From contig JNEN01000913.1 of NCBI GenBank assembly GCA_000697355.1, positions 1-61,950 on the forward strand: a DNA stretch of 61,950 nt. The letters are read 5' to 3'. The stretch comes from Syncephalastrum monosporum B8922. Taxonomy: Eukaryota > Mucoromycota > Mucoromycetes > Mucorales > Syncephalastraceae. This document shows positions 21,939-31,995 of this stretch, piece by piece (the first letter of the stretch is position 1; every line of letters starts with the position of its first letter). Position numbers and translations under genes: made by a program. The notes beneath the pieces were generated by a model. It had not been told where the DNA came from. It worked only from the letters and a program-made list of their open reading frames with translations, and did not search any database.

Positions 21939-22564
21939 TGCCACAGTCGAGCTTTACGACGACCAACCCGTTTGGCCAGAGTACGCCTTACGCCATGATG
22001 ATGCCCTCCACCTCCGCCACCACGACGATGCAGCAACCGCAGCTGACGGGCATGCCTGCTGCCAGCAACGGCATGGCCATGTTCAACGTCCAGCCTCAAC
22101 AGACAGGATTGCAACCACCTGTCTCACCCATGCAGCCCACCATGACGGGCAGCTCAAACCCATTCTCTCAAATGACAAGCAGCTCCTCGTCGTTGACCTC
22201 CACGCCTGCCACAGCCTCCTCCTCGCCTTTCCAGCAACATCAGCAACCGCAGAATGATCGCTATGGCTTGCCCCAGCGTTCCTTCACCGCGCCTAGCTTT
22301 GCCACATCCCCCTTTCCGTCCTCTCCCCTCCAGCATCATCAACAGCAACAGCAACAGCAACCACAACAGCATCAGCCTTTTCAACAGCAGCAACATCTAC
22401 AGCCTCAGCCGACGGGTATGATGATGATGAATCATGGGTTTACCAGCGCCGTACCTGCACAACCGACCGGATACCAAAATGTGTTTGGAAACATGCCACC
22501 CACCGCAACAGCAGCGAGTACCAACCCGTGGGCGAATGGCTCGACGGGTGGCACCTTGTTTTAA
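20556..22564 (+). CDS. GTS1: ArfGAP with two UBA-like domains and poly-Q (Gts1-like)
   Basis: GTPase-activating protein for Arf GTPases in vesicle coat cycling. Exons: 20556-20661, 20784-20917, 20971-21068, 21141-21204 and 21281-22564; 561 aa. The ArfGAP zinc finger (CADC ... CVRC) with the catalytic Arg of GLHR lies at residues ~30-60. Two UBA-like helical repeats follow: one around [16 protein letters not shown] and one around [16 protein letters not shown]. Next come a pure Gln tract (18 residues, 21884-21937) and a Gln/Pro-rich tail. The tail has NPF motifs (SNPFNM, TNPFGQ, SNPFSQ), typical EH-domain ligands. The ArfGAP-UBA-polyQ order matches yeast Gts1. SMAP-type ArfGAPs are the alternative. 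Confidence 0.88.
21884..21937 (+). repeat. CAG repeat encoding 18 Gln
   Basis: Seventeen CAG codons followed by CAA, in frame in the Gts1-like protein. Pure CAG runs tend to vary in length between strains. Confidence 0.95.
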
Positions 22565-24466
22565 TCAATATATCTTCTTTTTTTTTTTTCTTTATTGTTT
22601 GTTTCCTAATGCACAGTCATCTTTCTTTTTCCCTTCCTTTTCTTTCTTTTTTTTTTTTTTTGCCTTTACCGACTTTAAAATAAACACGTCTTTTAGCACA
22701 CTCATCCCTTGTCCCTCCTCAAACCCCGCTTTCTTTCACTGTTTGGAGTGTTTGTGTCTCTATGTATCTATCTACATAGCCCGAGTTAATGAGGAAGGGG
22801 GAAGGGCTGACGAGCTCATGTAGCGTATGCAGAAGCATGATTTTGCTGCAATTTACTCATGTGGTTTAAAAGGTCAAGTGATGTACGGCCATCTACTAGT
22901 GTTATGTAAAGATGGATATGGCTACGAGGATATTGGGCTACTGACGTTAGGAGCAACCCATGTGGACTAATGAGTAATACCGTACAGTATGGGGGGGGTG
23001 TACATATATATCATCGATAAAGTCAGGACATTACAGGAAAGCAAAGCCTTTCGTTCATGCATACGCATCACTGCTAACATTCGTGTACATACCAATATAT
23101 ACATGCATGTGTATCTGACGATGAGGACGCCCTGACGCACTTGATTCAGGTTTGTAACCAAAAGATAGCTGCAACCGTGCTGAGCCAGCACGGAGGGGAT
23201 ATGTAACAGCAAGGTTGCAAATTATGTAGGGGATCCGTGCTCATACATACATTGCATTTCATGTAAATGTTACGTGGTTTTAAGAACACAGTGGCTGGCT
23301 AGTTGAGCCATATTTACATACGGATGAGGGTCATGGTCTGTGTGAGGGGGCTGAAAAGAGGGCTGGAAAACGAGGGCACGTGCGTGCTTACGTTGGTGTA
23401 TGCATATATCCAATGTAATGTAATGTGTGTCGACCATTTTTTTGTTTTTACAATGCAACAGTCCATCGGGTATTTATCAATATGTGGAATTTATTTCAAA
23501 TTATCAACAGTTTACTGGCTTCGGTGCTCTTCTGCCCTCCTTGGCATGTAAATATCAATCGAGTGAAAGACACTAAATATAATACACAGGTATAATTAGC
23601 TCATAAAAGATTAAGGTCTTGGCGACAGGTAAGAAGAGAGAGCAGTACAGCATCATAAAGCGAGGTAAACGAACGCAACCACGTGGGTGCAATATAGCGA
23701 GGGGGTCAAATAAATGTGTGTCTCAGAGAGAGAAAGAGAAATAAAGATAGAGAGGGAGCCGCCGAGTGGGCCTGTGCGCACGCGCGCGCGCGTAAGTATG
23801 TGTGCTGTGGGCCGACACTTTTTCAGAAAAGCATTACAGTACATACAGTGGAATTGCATCCCATAACACAGGGCAACACAAAAAAAAGGAGACACGGAAA
23901 TATAAAGCGGGCCTCGGATCAGGCGCCTCCGCCAATTCGGGACTGCGCGCTCTCACTCTTATATTTTTTATTTAGCCGACACGAAAAAAATACGTGGATG
24001 CATGAGCGTATACGCCAACCAAGGGGTTGAGGCGGACAGACCCCCTAAATCACCCTGTGTGTACGCACACACATACACACATACACACACACACACACCA
24101 CTTGTCTGTATATTGCGTGTATGTGGCGGCAACCGGGTATGGGTTTCGTTTTGGGTCTATATCCTCTTATTTTTAGGAGAAGCCTGCCCAGGTCAATAAG
24201 CTGCAATTTCAAGTTGCAGAAGAGGACGCTTTTTTTTTGTTCCATTTGAAAGTTCTGCCCCTGAACCAATCCCCCTCCCTCTTTGTCTATGGTAGTTATA
24301 AGATGCTTCGAAAACAAAGGCGCTAGCCCTCTCTCTCTTACGCTCATATAATTTTTTTTCGTTTTACTTCTTAACTTCCCTTCACTCTTAAACGTGGACA
24401 TAGCTTGTTCCGCGCGCTTTCTCTTTCTTTAATTTTCCCTTTTCTCTCTAGCATAAACGTTTGCTC
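22565..24466. other. Long intergenic region with simple repeats
   Basis: T-rich 3' flank of the ArfGAP gene, then no recognisable gene. A CG-alternating stretch (about 23778-23792) and CA/TG tracts (about 24057-24100) are present. The last ~100 bp are the pyrimidine-rich leader of the zinc-finger gene. Confidence 0.55.
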
Positions 24467-25606
24467 ATGAGTTTCGAAGTTGATCGCCCGATTCAGCTTC
24501 TCACCCACCACCACCACCACCACGGCCCGTCCATGAAGGAGGAGGCGCACGCTTACCACCCGGGCAGTCATAATACAGCACAGATGCCACCACAGCCACC
24601 CGCGGATATGACAGCACAACAACGGACTCAAGCGTACCTGTACCACACACCGCCCTTCCGGAAGGATCTCTTCTCAACCACGACCACACCAAACACGGCT
24701 CAGTACGATTTCTGCGCCCAGTTCTTTACGGTGGAACAGCAACAACAGCAACAGCAACAAAATCATCCTATACCGCGTACCCCGCCCCCTCATCCTACGC
24801 CTCCTCACTCCTCATCCACGGAGGCGGAGGCGGCTGCGGCTGCGGCTGCTGCCTGTGCTGCTGCCGCGGCTGCGCACATACCTCTTTCAACGCCACCGAA
24901 CTCGACCCCGCCTCCCATCCACCACCCGCACACATGGTCTTCTCCACCGCCTCCACCGCCGCCGCCCGCAGGATGGATGGTGTACCGCCCCACAGAAGAA
25001 CACCATCATGCATGGCCTTATGCGCGCCCGCCTTTGTATCACCATCCACATCCTCATCCACATCCACCACCACCGCCGCCGCCTTCTTCAGCACTCGCTC
25101 CCGGGCCCCAGCCACATCCCCACTATTGCTACCCAAACAAACCCGACTCCCCACCCTCGCATCTCCACCCACAAGCGCCTCCGCCGCCCCCACCGCCGCC
25201 GTCGCAACCCACCGTGAGCAGCGATACCCGGATTGTCACGCCGACGCCGAGACGATACAAGTGTACGGTCTGCGTCAAGCGCTTCACCCGTCCGAGCTCA
25301 CTGGCCACGCATATGCATAGCCACACAGGCGAGGTAAATACGTTCCCTTGATAAATCACATGACCTTTATTCCATGATCGCATTGCCCGTTCCCCCACCC
25401 CCCCCCTCTTTTTCGCCATCTCACGCTTTCTGCTTCTTTAGAAACCCTACAAATGCCAGGTCGATGGCTGTGGTCGACGCTTCTCGGTCGTCAGCAACCT
25501 GCGTCGCCACGCAAAGATTCATATGAACGCATCGACATCCAATACAACCACGGCCACCACCACTTCCTCGCCTGCATCCTCCGCATCGTCCACGTCTTCA
25601 TCCTAA
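24467..25606 (+). CDS. C2H2 zinc-finger transcription factor with homopolymeric N-terminus
   Basis: Exons 24467-25333 and 25442-25606 give 343 aa. The first ~255 residues are low complexity: His6 near residue 15, poly-Gln, poly-Ala and several poly-Pro/His runs. Two adjacent C2H2 fingers follow: YKCTVCVKRF...H-x3-H, then YKCQVDGCGRRFSVVSNLRRH. They are joined by a TGEKPYKC linker split by the intron. The second finger type is common in fungal regulators. A Ser/Thr-rich tail ends the protein. Probable nuclear DNA-binding factor; target unknown. The start is the first ATG; a TTG two codons upstream was not used. Confidence 0.88.
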
Positions 25607-25963
25607 CATCAGCGCTATCTTTGTATTCCTTTTCTTTTCCTTTTTTTTTTTTTATTATTTTCGTTTTTGCATTCGCGTTCCAACTGTACCTATTTGTTTC
25701 TCCCCCCCCCCCTTTTTTTTTTCTTCTTCTTTTCTTTTAGCATGCGAGCGCGCACGCGCGCGTGTATGTGTACGATGTACGATGTAAACCTTGCAACCCT
25801 AACAATAACAACAACAAAACCCTCCCGCCCCCTTTTTACTTTTCTTGTCTTTTACTCTCTTCAACTCATTTGTATCGGTCCACAATGCCACCATGTTCGT
25901 CTTCTTTCCTCTTCCTCTACAAACAAGAACCGCATACACACACATTAAAAAAAAGATAGTGTA

Positions 25964-27822
25964 TTATGCTTGATTTTCTTCCACCAGACCGGCCGTCTGC
26001 TCAAAGTAAGATTCCCAGAGTGTGATGATCTATATATCTTTGAATGAGATGTTTTTGTCCTGGAATACAGCCAATGTGTCCAATGATGCTGTAATCTCCA
26101 TTTGGGCCGGGCTTTTTGTTTGCTATTTACACTTTACCTGTTTCTGATGCTCGATCATGCTGCACAAGAACCGCTCGACGCTGTCCCGAAAGTCTTCGAC
26201 CTTGTCCTTGTCGAACCGGTCCAGCTCGCTCTTGATCAGTTTAGAAATGTCAGTGAACTCGCGCTGGCACTCGACCATCCGCTGGTTCGCTTCGTTCACT
26301 TCCTGTTGCGCAGCCGCTTGGCGCTCCCTCTTCTTTATCCGTTCGAGCGCCGTCTGCTTTTTGTGCAGCTCGGCCTCGGCCTGCTGGAAGGCCTGATAGG
26401 CCTTGATCCGGGCGTTGAAAGCGAGGCGGATCGAACCAATGATCCGGATATATTCGTCGATTGTGTGCTCCAGGGTGAGGATATCGTAATGCGCCTAATG
26501 AGCAAGGCCCATAAATACACAATGCCAACACACCCCTCCCGGGCCCATGATCGCGCGTGCTACCTGTTGATTGTGAAGTTCCTTCATTTGTTTTTGGACA
26601 TCCGACAGGATGGTAAGGTGGGTGGACAGGTTCCGGTTCAGCTCGGCCGAGGCAAGGGGTATCATGCTTTCACCGAAATCAGCCACAGCCATGCCCAGCT
26701 CCTTGCGCTGCCGGACGACGCCCTCGATGCTTTTTAAAAGACCCTTGAGCTGCGACTCGAGCGCGTCGAGCTGATTCTTCTTGCTCGCAAACCACTCATC
26801 GGTCTCGACAAACTTGTTGGGGAACAGCGACTCGCCAAACGAGCGCATCATCAGGCTGACCCCGCCCGTGTCACTCGACGTCGTGGTCGCGGATGCGCTG
26901 AGGGGGGCGTGCGTGGTCGGACTCGCCAGGCTCTGGGAGCGTTTCTTTTCCGTGTTGAACGACTCGCTCTCCAGAAAGACTCTGAGATCGGGGTCGCCAT
27001 ACAGCATCGGGTGGGACACAATCTTTTGCAGACACCGCTCCAAGGCAATCCGACGCGACTCGACAAACTCTTCCTGGAACCGGCCGAGCGCATGCTTTTC
27101 CGGGACGGGCGGCACAATGACGCCCGGGTTACCGGCTGTGAGTTGGTTGTAAAGCCATAAAAAGTCGCGGTACCGTCGTGCGACGACCGTCTCGCTCGCT
27201 CGAAATGCAGGCGAATTGGTCTATCCAACCAAGCGGGTCAGATGACTGACCGTTGACCTTGAGGAAAGAAAAAAAAATACGGCACTTGCCTCTGTTTTCA
27301 CTTTGTAGACGATGTGGGCATTGATGGTGTCGCCCACTTTCTGGGGGTCTTGCACGGTGACTTTGAAGTAGGGTCTGGACCCGCTCTGCGGTATCTCGAG
27401 GGTGTCTGTCTGCATATCAAAGGTCAGCATAAGCGTGTCTACAAGGATGCGTTTCGGACCTGGCTGGTGTGCTCTTCTGTTTCGGGTTCAGCAGCCGGTT
27501 CAAGGTCAGGCTCTTCTTCTGGGTGGCCGGGTATTGGCTGAGACGTGTGCAACGTGTTGTCAGTTGTAGACATGGTGTTGTCGATAGGAGACGGAGACTG
27601 CTGAAGAGCGGGATCGAGGTCAAGATCTCTCATGGAGTCGTTCAGGTGGGTTGTGTCGACGGCGGGGGGTGGCGTGGGTGTCTTGCGTTCTTCCTCCTCT
27701 TCTCGTCCTTCGCTCTCTTCGTGGGACGCTTGAGGTGCAGGGTGGCGTGTCGTAGACGACGTCGAAGAGACGGCATCGGCAAATGGGTTGGCTTCGAGAA
27801 AATCGTAGTCGTGATGCTCCAT
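25964..27822 (-). CDS. VPS5: Retromer sorting nexin Vps5 (SNX1/2 type, PX-BAR)
   Basis: SNX-BAR subunit of retromer, driving endosome-to-Golgi retrieval. The N-terminal acidic region begins near 27822 (with an NPFAD motif). The PX domain has KRILVDTL, QDPQKVGD and RRYRDFLWLYNQL, followed by PPVPEK. The BAR region is coiled. Clear introns: 27289-27221 (GC-AG), 26563-26495 and 26137-26030. The acidic exon and the PX exon are in different frames. A 77-nt intron (27553-27477) with a weak GTTGCA donor restores phase and gives 511 aa; a one-base indel near 27460 is the alternative. The GTG-initiated extension upstream of 27822 was not used. Confidence 0.9.
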
Positions 27823-28099
27823 TCCTCTTTTTTTTTCTTCGTTTCGCTTTTCTCGCGTGCGAAGCGGAATGGAAAAGGGCCGAATTCGCTGTTCCTGCGC
27901 TTCCCTGTTGCTTTTGATCTCCCGCAACTGCTTTAACCTCCCCCCGCCCACCACGATGAAGTCTAGCTATAATGTATTGAAATCCTATGTCCTATGCGTG
28001 TCGTTACTCAAGACTAGGTATAAGAACACACAAAAAAAAAAAAGAGAACAAGGTAAAGATAGGCTCAGCCTATTCGGTGTGCTGGAGGAATAGAGTGTA

Positions 28100-28974
28100 T
28101 TATGATGCTTGCAAGGAAGCGATTTTGTCGCCGAGAAAGAGCAGTGCCTTGGGCAAGTACTTCTTGATAGCGACGGCGAGCGCGGCCACCGCCACGGCCG
28201 GACCGGCGTATTCAAGAGCCCAGGTAAGGGTTGAAGGCCGCACACGCTCAATCAAGTTCTTGACCTGCTTTTCGAGCTGAGACCGATCACTCGAGTTATC
28301 AATGACGATATCGGCGCGGTCGACCTTGTCCGACAGAGGCATCTGCGACCGGATGCGCTGCGATGCGGCCTCTTCAGTCGACCCGTCCCGCTTCATCAGG
28401 CGCTGCAATTGAAGCACCTCCGAACTATAGACAGACAGATTCCATGAAATGAAATTCCTGCAAGAAAAAAAAAAGAAAAAAGAAAATAGGGTCCATCGAC
28501 ACGAACTTACCAATAAACAACCACGGTGGTGCCGACGAAGCGGTCCAGGCCCGCCTCGATCAAGAGAGGGACGTCCAGCACGACAAAGGAAGCACCTCGG
28601 AGATAATGCCACAGGACTTGCTTGAACATTTCCCTGCGGACGTACGGGTGCGTGCACGCGTTGAGCACCTTGCGCTTTTCCGGGTCCCCGAAAATCAGTT
28701 GTCCGAGCTTCGGTCGATCGAGGGTGCCATCCGGAAGAAAGACTTGATCGCCGAAATGCTTGCGAATCAACTTGTTGGCCGTGCGTCCAGGTTCGACCAC
28801 CTCGCGTGCAATCTTGTCTGCATCAATAATAGGCACATTGCGTTCCTGCAGCAGCTTGGACACCGTCGATTTGCCTTTTCAGAATGAGATGCAGAATGAG
28901 AAGCACAGAGAGAGAAAGAGAGAACGGAAAGGTGTACCTGACGCAATGCCACCCGTCAGGCCAATAACTTTCAT
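28100..28974 (-). CDS. CAB5: Dephospho-CoA kinase
   Basis: Phosphorylates dephospho-CoA to CoA, the last CoA biosynthesis step. Exons: 28974-28938, 28874-28511 and 28424-28100; 241 aa. The P-loop GIASGKST is split by intron 1. Further family blocks are IDADKIAREVV, LDRPKLGQLIF, THPYVRREM, VLDVPLLIEAGLD and LQLQRLMKRDG. A hydrophobic C-terminal segment (WALEYAGPAVAVAALAVA, then Lys-rich) suggests membrane anchoring, as in fungal Cab5. The acceptor of exon 3 was set at 28424 because it restores the VVVYCSE block; the upstream AG gives a poorer protein. Confidence 0.94.
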
Positions 28975-29226
28975 TGCGTAAAGAACAAAGGGAGACGAGT
29001 TGTCTGGTGGATTTGGGCTTACTTGATCATTTTCGCTCCGCTTTGTCCAGCATAAAGCAAAATAGGCCTAATAAAGCTACAGCAAGGCCTATGCACACAG
29101 CAGGGTAGTTTCGTAGGTTCCTCTTTGGGCGAATAAGGGGAGAAAGGAACAAGTGATATATATTGTTGTGGTTTGGGAAAGGGTGTCCAAAGCACACATA
29201 TGAAATAATAAAGAGTGACAGAGCTT

Positions 29227-30211
29227 TTATACGAGTTTCTTGGCAACAAAGAAGCTCTTGTAGTGTTGCATTTGCCACAGGCAAATGGCACCGAGGACAG
29301 CAATCTGGAGGAGGGTCCACCACACCACACGCGAGTTCGTCAGCTCAGACTGATCACGGAACTCAGCCTCACGTTCCTACAGAGTCATGGATCAGTCTCT
29401 TTCTCTCACCAGCCCAGCTATCGTTGGGTGTATGACTTACTCTCTGCGACTGCTGCTCACGACGGATGTCCTGCACGCGCTGATTCAACTCGTGGATCCG
29501 CATGGCCAGATCTATATTGAATAAGGCATGAGCTACGCGTGTCACTCTCTCCAGAGAATATCGTCAACTTACCGTTGAGGGTCTCCTTGTGGTCGTGCTG
29601 GTCCATGGACGGGTCATCAAAGTCCATGTCAAATGTCATGCGCTATGTAAAAGCAAACAGATGAGCATACAGATATCGCTGGACATAGTCGCCCTTGCTA
29701 CGCGAATGCATTATTAGATTACCGTCTTGGTAGAGTCGAACCAGGAGTTGCTGACAGCCGACAAGCAGATCGAGTGGTCGCCCGACTCTGCCGAAGTAAA
29801 CGTAAACCGACCCTCAGCCTCACGCTGCATCGACACGATGGTGTGTTCCTGGGGCAATTCCTATAGCCAACCAAATACATCCATATAAGCGAGACTCTCA
29901 CTTTTGCAGCGCTCCTTGCTCTCCGTTTTACCTCGACCGTGATTTGGATGCGCACTTCGGGATTGACAATCCATTGGTTCTGGACCGCCGAAAACTGCTC
30001 AGCCTTATACATGCCTAGCCGTAATGTAAGTACCATTGAGCCGGATGGGGGTGGGCGCCATCGTCTTACCTGTGACCATGGTCTCCTTGGGCAATTCCTC
30101 GAGGAAACACTTCTTTTCAGACCCATCGAGGTAGAAGTAGAGGGCATGCGTAGGCGCCAACAGAGCAAAAGCAGCCACGAGCAAGAGTGCAATCGACCGT
30201 GTGGATGGCAT
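29227..30211 (-). CDS. ERV25: p24/TMED cargo receptor (Erv25/TMED10, delta subfamily)
   Basis: Type I membrane protein of COPII/COPI vesicles that helps load cargo at the ER. Six exons (30211-30070, 30014-29932, 29860-29723, 29642-29573, 29511-29441, 29376-29227) give 217 aa. It has a signal peptide (residues 1-24), a GOLD domain with two Cys ([16 protein letters not shown]), a coiled coil, one membrane span (about 185-205) and a cytosolic tail with FF and KKLV. The FF-x-AKKL tail resembles TMED10/Erv25 rather than Emp24. It shares a 171-bp divergent promoter with CDC43. Confidence 0.92.
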
Positions 30212-30382
30212 TGTACTTTTTCCTTTTTTTCTTCTTTAGAAGAGAGAGAGAGAGAGAGAGAAAAGCGGAAGGAGCGGGGAATTCACGCGGCGAGGCGCGT
30301 TATACAGACAGCATTCTGTATCATCCATTGAATTGAACTTCCTCTTGGGCTTTTTTCTATTTTTTGTTGTCTTTTTTTCTGA
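30212..30382. promoter_or_regulatory. Divergent promoter ERV25/CDC43 with (GA)n tract
   Basis: Only 171 bp separate the two start codons. A pure GA run (about 30239-30261) lies within 50 bp of the ERV25 start and reads as CT-rich on its sense strand. Confidence 0.6.
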
Positions 30383-31835
30383 ATGGCGGAAGCAACATCA
30401 GCCGACATAAACGTTGGCAAGCATGTCAAGTACTTTGTTGCCAACCTGACTATGCTCCCCACCGCCTATACCGAAACAGAGACAAACAGGTACAGCCAAC
30501 CACCAATGGTCTGCCATCGCACCGCGGGACACCTCCTCCAACCATCCGCCTTGTCTTTAGAATGACCCTCGCCTTCTTTTGCTTGGCGTCGTTGGAGCTG
30601 CTAGGTGCACTCGAGACAGCTGTTTCCGAACGTAACCGTAAAGACTGGATTGAATGGATTTATGCACAGCAAATCAAACCCGCCCCGGATGGTTCAGGTA
30701 CGCACGCAACGCACGCTTGCTATGCGCTTGTATTCAGTGGAGGACAGACTTGAACAGGGCCAAGTGTGGTTTTCGCGGCGCTTCTTGGTCAGGCCGCCCC
30801 TTTGACTCGCATGCTGTAATGATGAAGCCTAGAATGCCTCGTGCCGAACTGTCCATTCATCACTTATACTATATTAGACAACATCCGACTATATACCCTA
30901 CGACTCTGGACACATGACCAACACGTATACCGCCCTCATCAGTCTCTTGATTCTCGGCGACGATCTCGCACGCGTCGATCGGGATGCTATCGTCGAATCC
31001 ATGCGTTGCATGCAACAGCCTGATGGAAGGTACGTCAAAAGATCGAGCACGCGAGCTTCTATGGGCTGATCAAAGTGAAGCTTGGGCCCCACCGAAGAGA
31101 GCCTCGAACGCGACGCCCGTTTCTTCTTTTCTGCCTGCGCCGTGTCGTACATTCTGAACGACTGGCGGGGTCTCGATCTCGATCAATGCGTCCATTATGC
31201 CCGCCAGCTGCAGACCTACGAAGGCACCTTTGGCCAACAGCCGCACATGGAAGCGCACGGTAAATCAAATGCAAAGGACCACGCATGGAGGCTCACGATT
31301 TAGCAGGAGGATCTACTTTTTGTGGTGTGGCTGCGCTGACGCTGATGGGCAAGCAAGACCAAGGCATCGTCAACAAAGATAAGCTGATCCGGTGGTGTCT
31401 GAGTCGTCAAACCACCGGCTTTGCAGGACGACCGAATAAGGACGCGGACGCCTGTTACTGCTTCTGGATCGGTGCGGCCCTGACCGTAAGCGTTCCGGCA
31501 GGATCATGATTCAATAGCCGACTTCTTTTTTTTTCTTCCCTTAGATGCTGGATGCTTTTCAGTGGACGAACCAAGATAACTTGCGAGCGTTCCTCGCCCA
31601 ATGCCAGACCGATTTTGGTGGGTTTGGTAAAGCTCCCGGGGCGCGCCCAGGTACGTCGTTATCAATGCTAAAGCACGCGCGATCTCACGCCTCCATAGAC
31701 CTGATGCATTCTTATATGGGCGTGGCTGCCCTGTCCTTAATGGGGGAGCCGGGGATTGGTCGTTTAGACGTCGCGGTGAACGCGCCTGCCACAGCCATGG
31801 CACGACTCAAAAAACAATGCGCCTTCTGGTCCTAG
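30383..31835 (+). CDS. CDC43: Protein geranylgeranyltransferase type I, beta subunit
   Basis: Catalytic subunit that attaches geranylgeranyl to CaaX proteins such as Rho GTPases. Eight exons: 30383-30489, 30561-30697, 30748-30815, 30878-31029, 31081-31259, 31304-31485, 31545-31650 and 31699-31835. They give 355 aa. Prenyltransferase repeats are visible: CGFRGASW, PYDSGHMTNTYTAL, GSTFCGVAAL and GFAGRPNKDADACYCFW, the last holding zinc-ligand Asp/Cys and typical of the GGTase-I beta subunit. A further zinc ligand is the His of DLMHSYMGVAAL. The exon 3 acceptor at 30747 was chosen because it alone gives the CGFRG frame. Confidence 0.93.
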
Positions 31836-31995
31836 AATTGACATGCATATCGTCGTGTGACGCGTCCAAGCGCGCCGATGTGCCAGCAAATTATTTAAAA
31901 AAAGAAAAAAAAAAAAGTCAAAAGCAACCCATTGTGCCTTAATTTATTCGTTTCCCTCCATTTTATCCATTTTCTTTTGTTGCTCATAGTTGCCC

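Noticed and set aside
27439..27954. N-terminal extension of VPS5 starting before 27822
   Set aside because: It depends on a GTG start; the ATG at 27822 begins the conserved-style acidic N-terminus.
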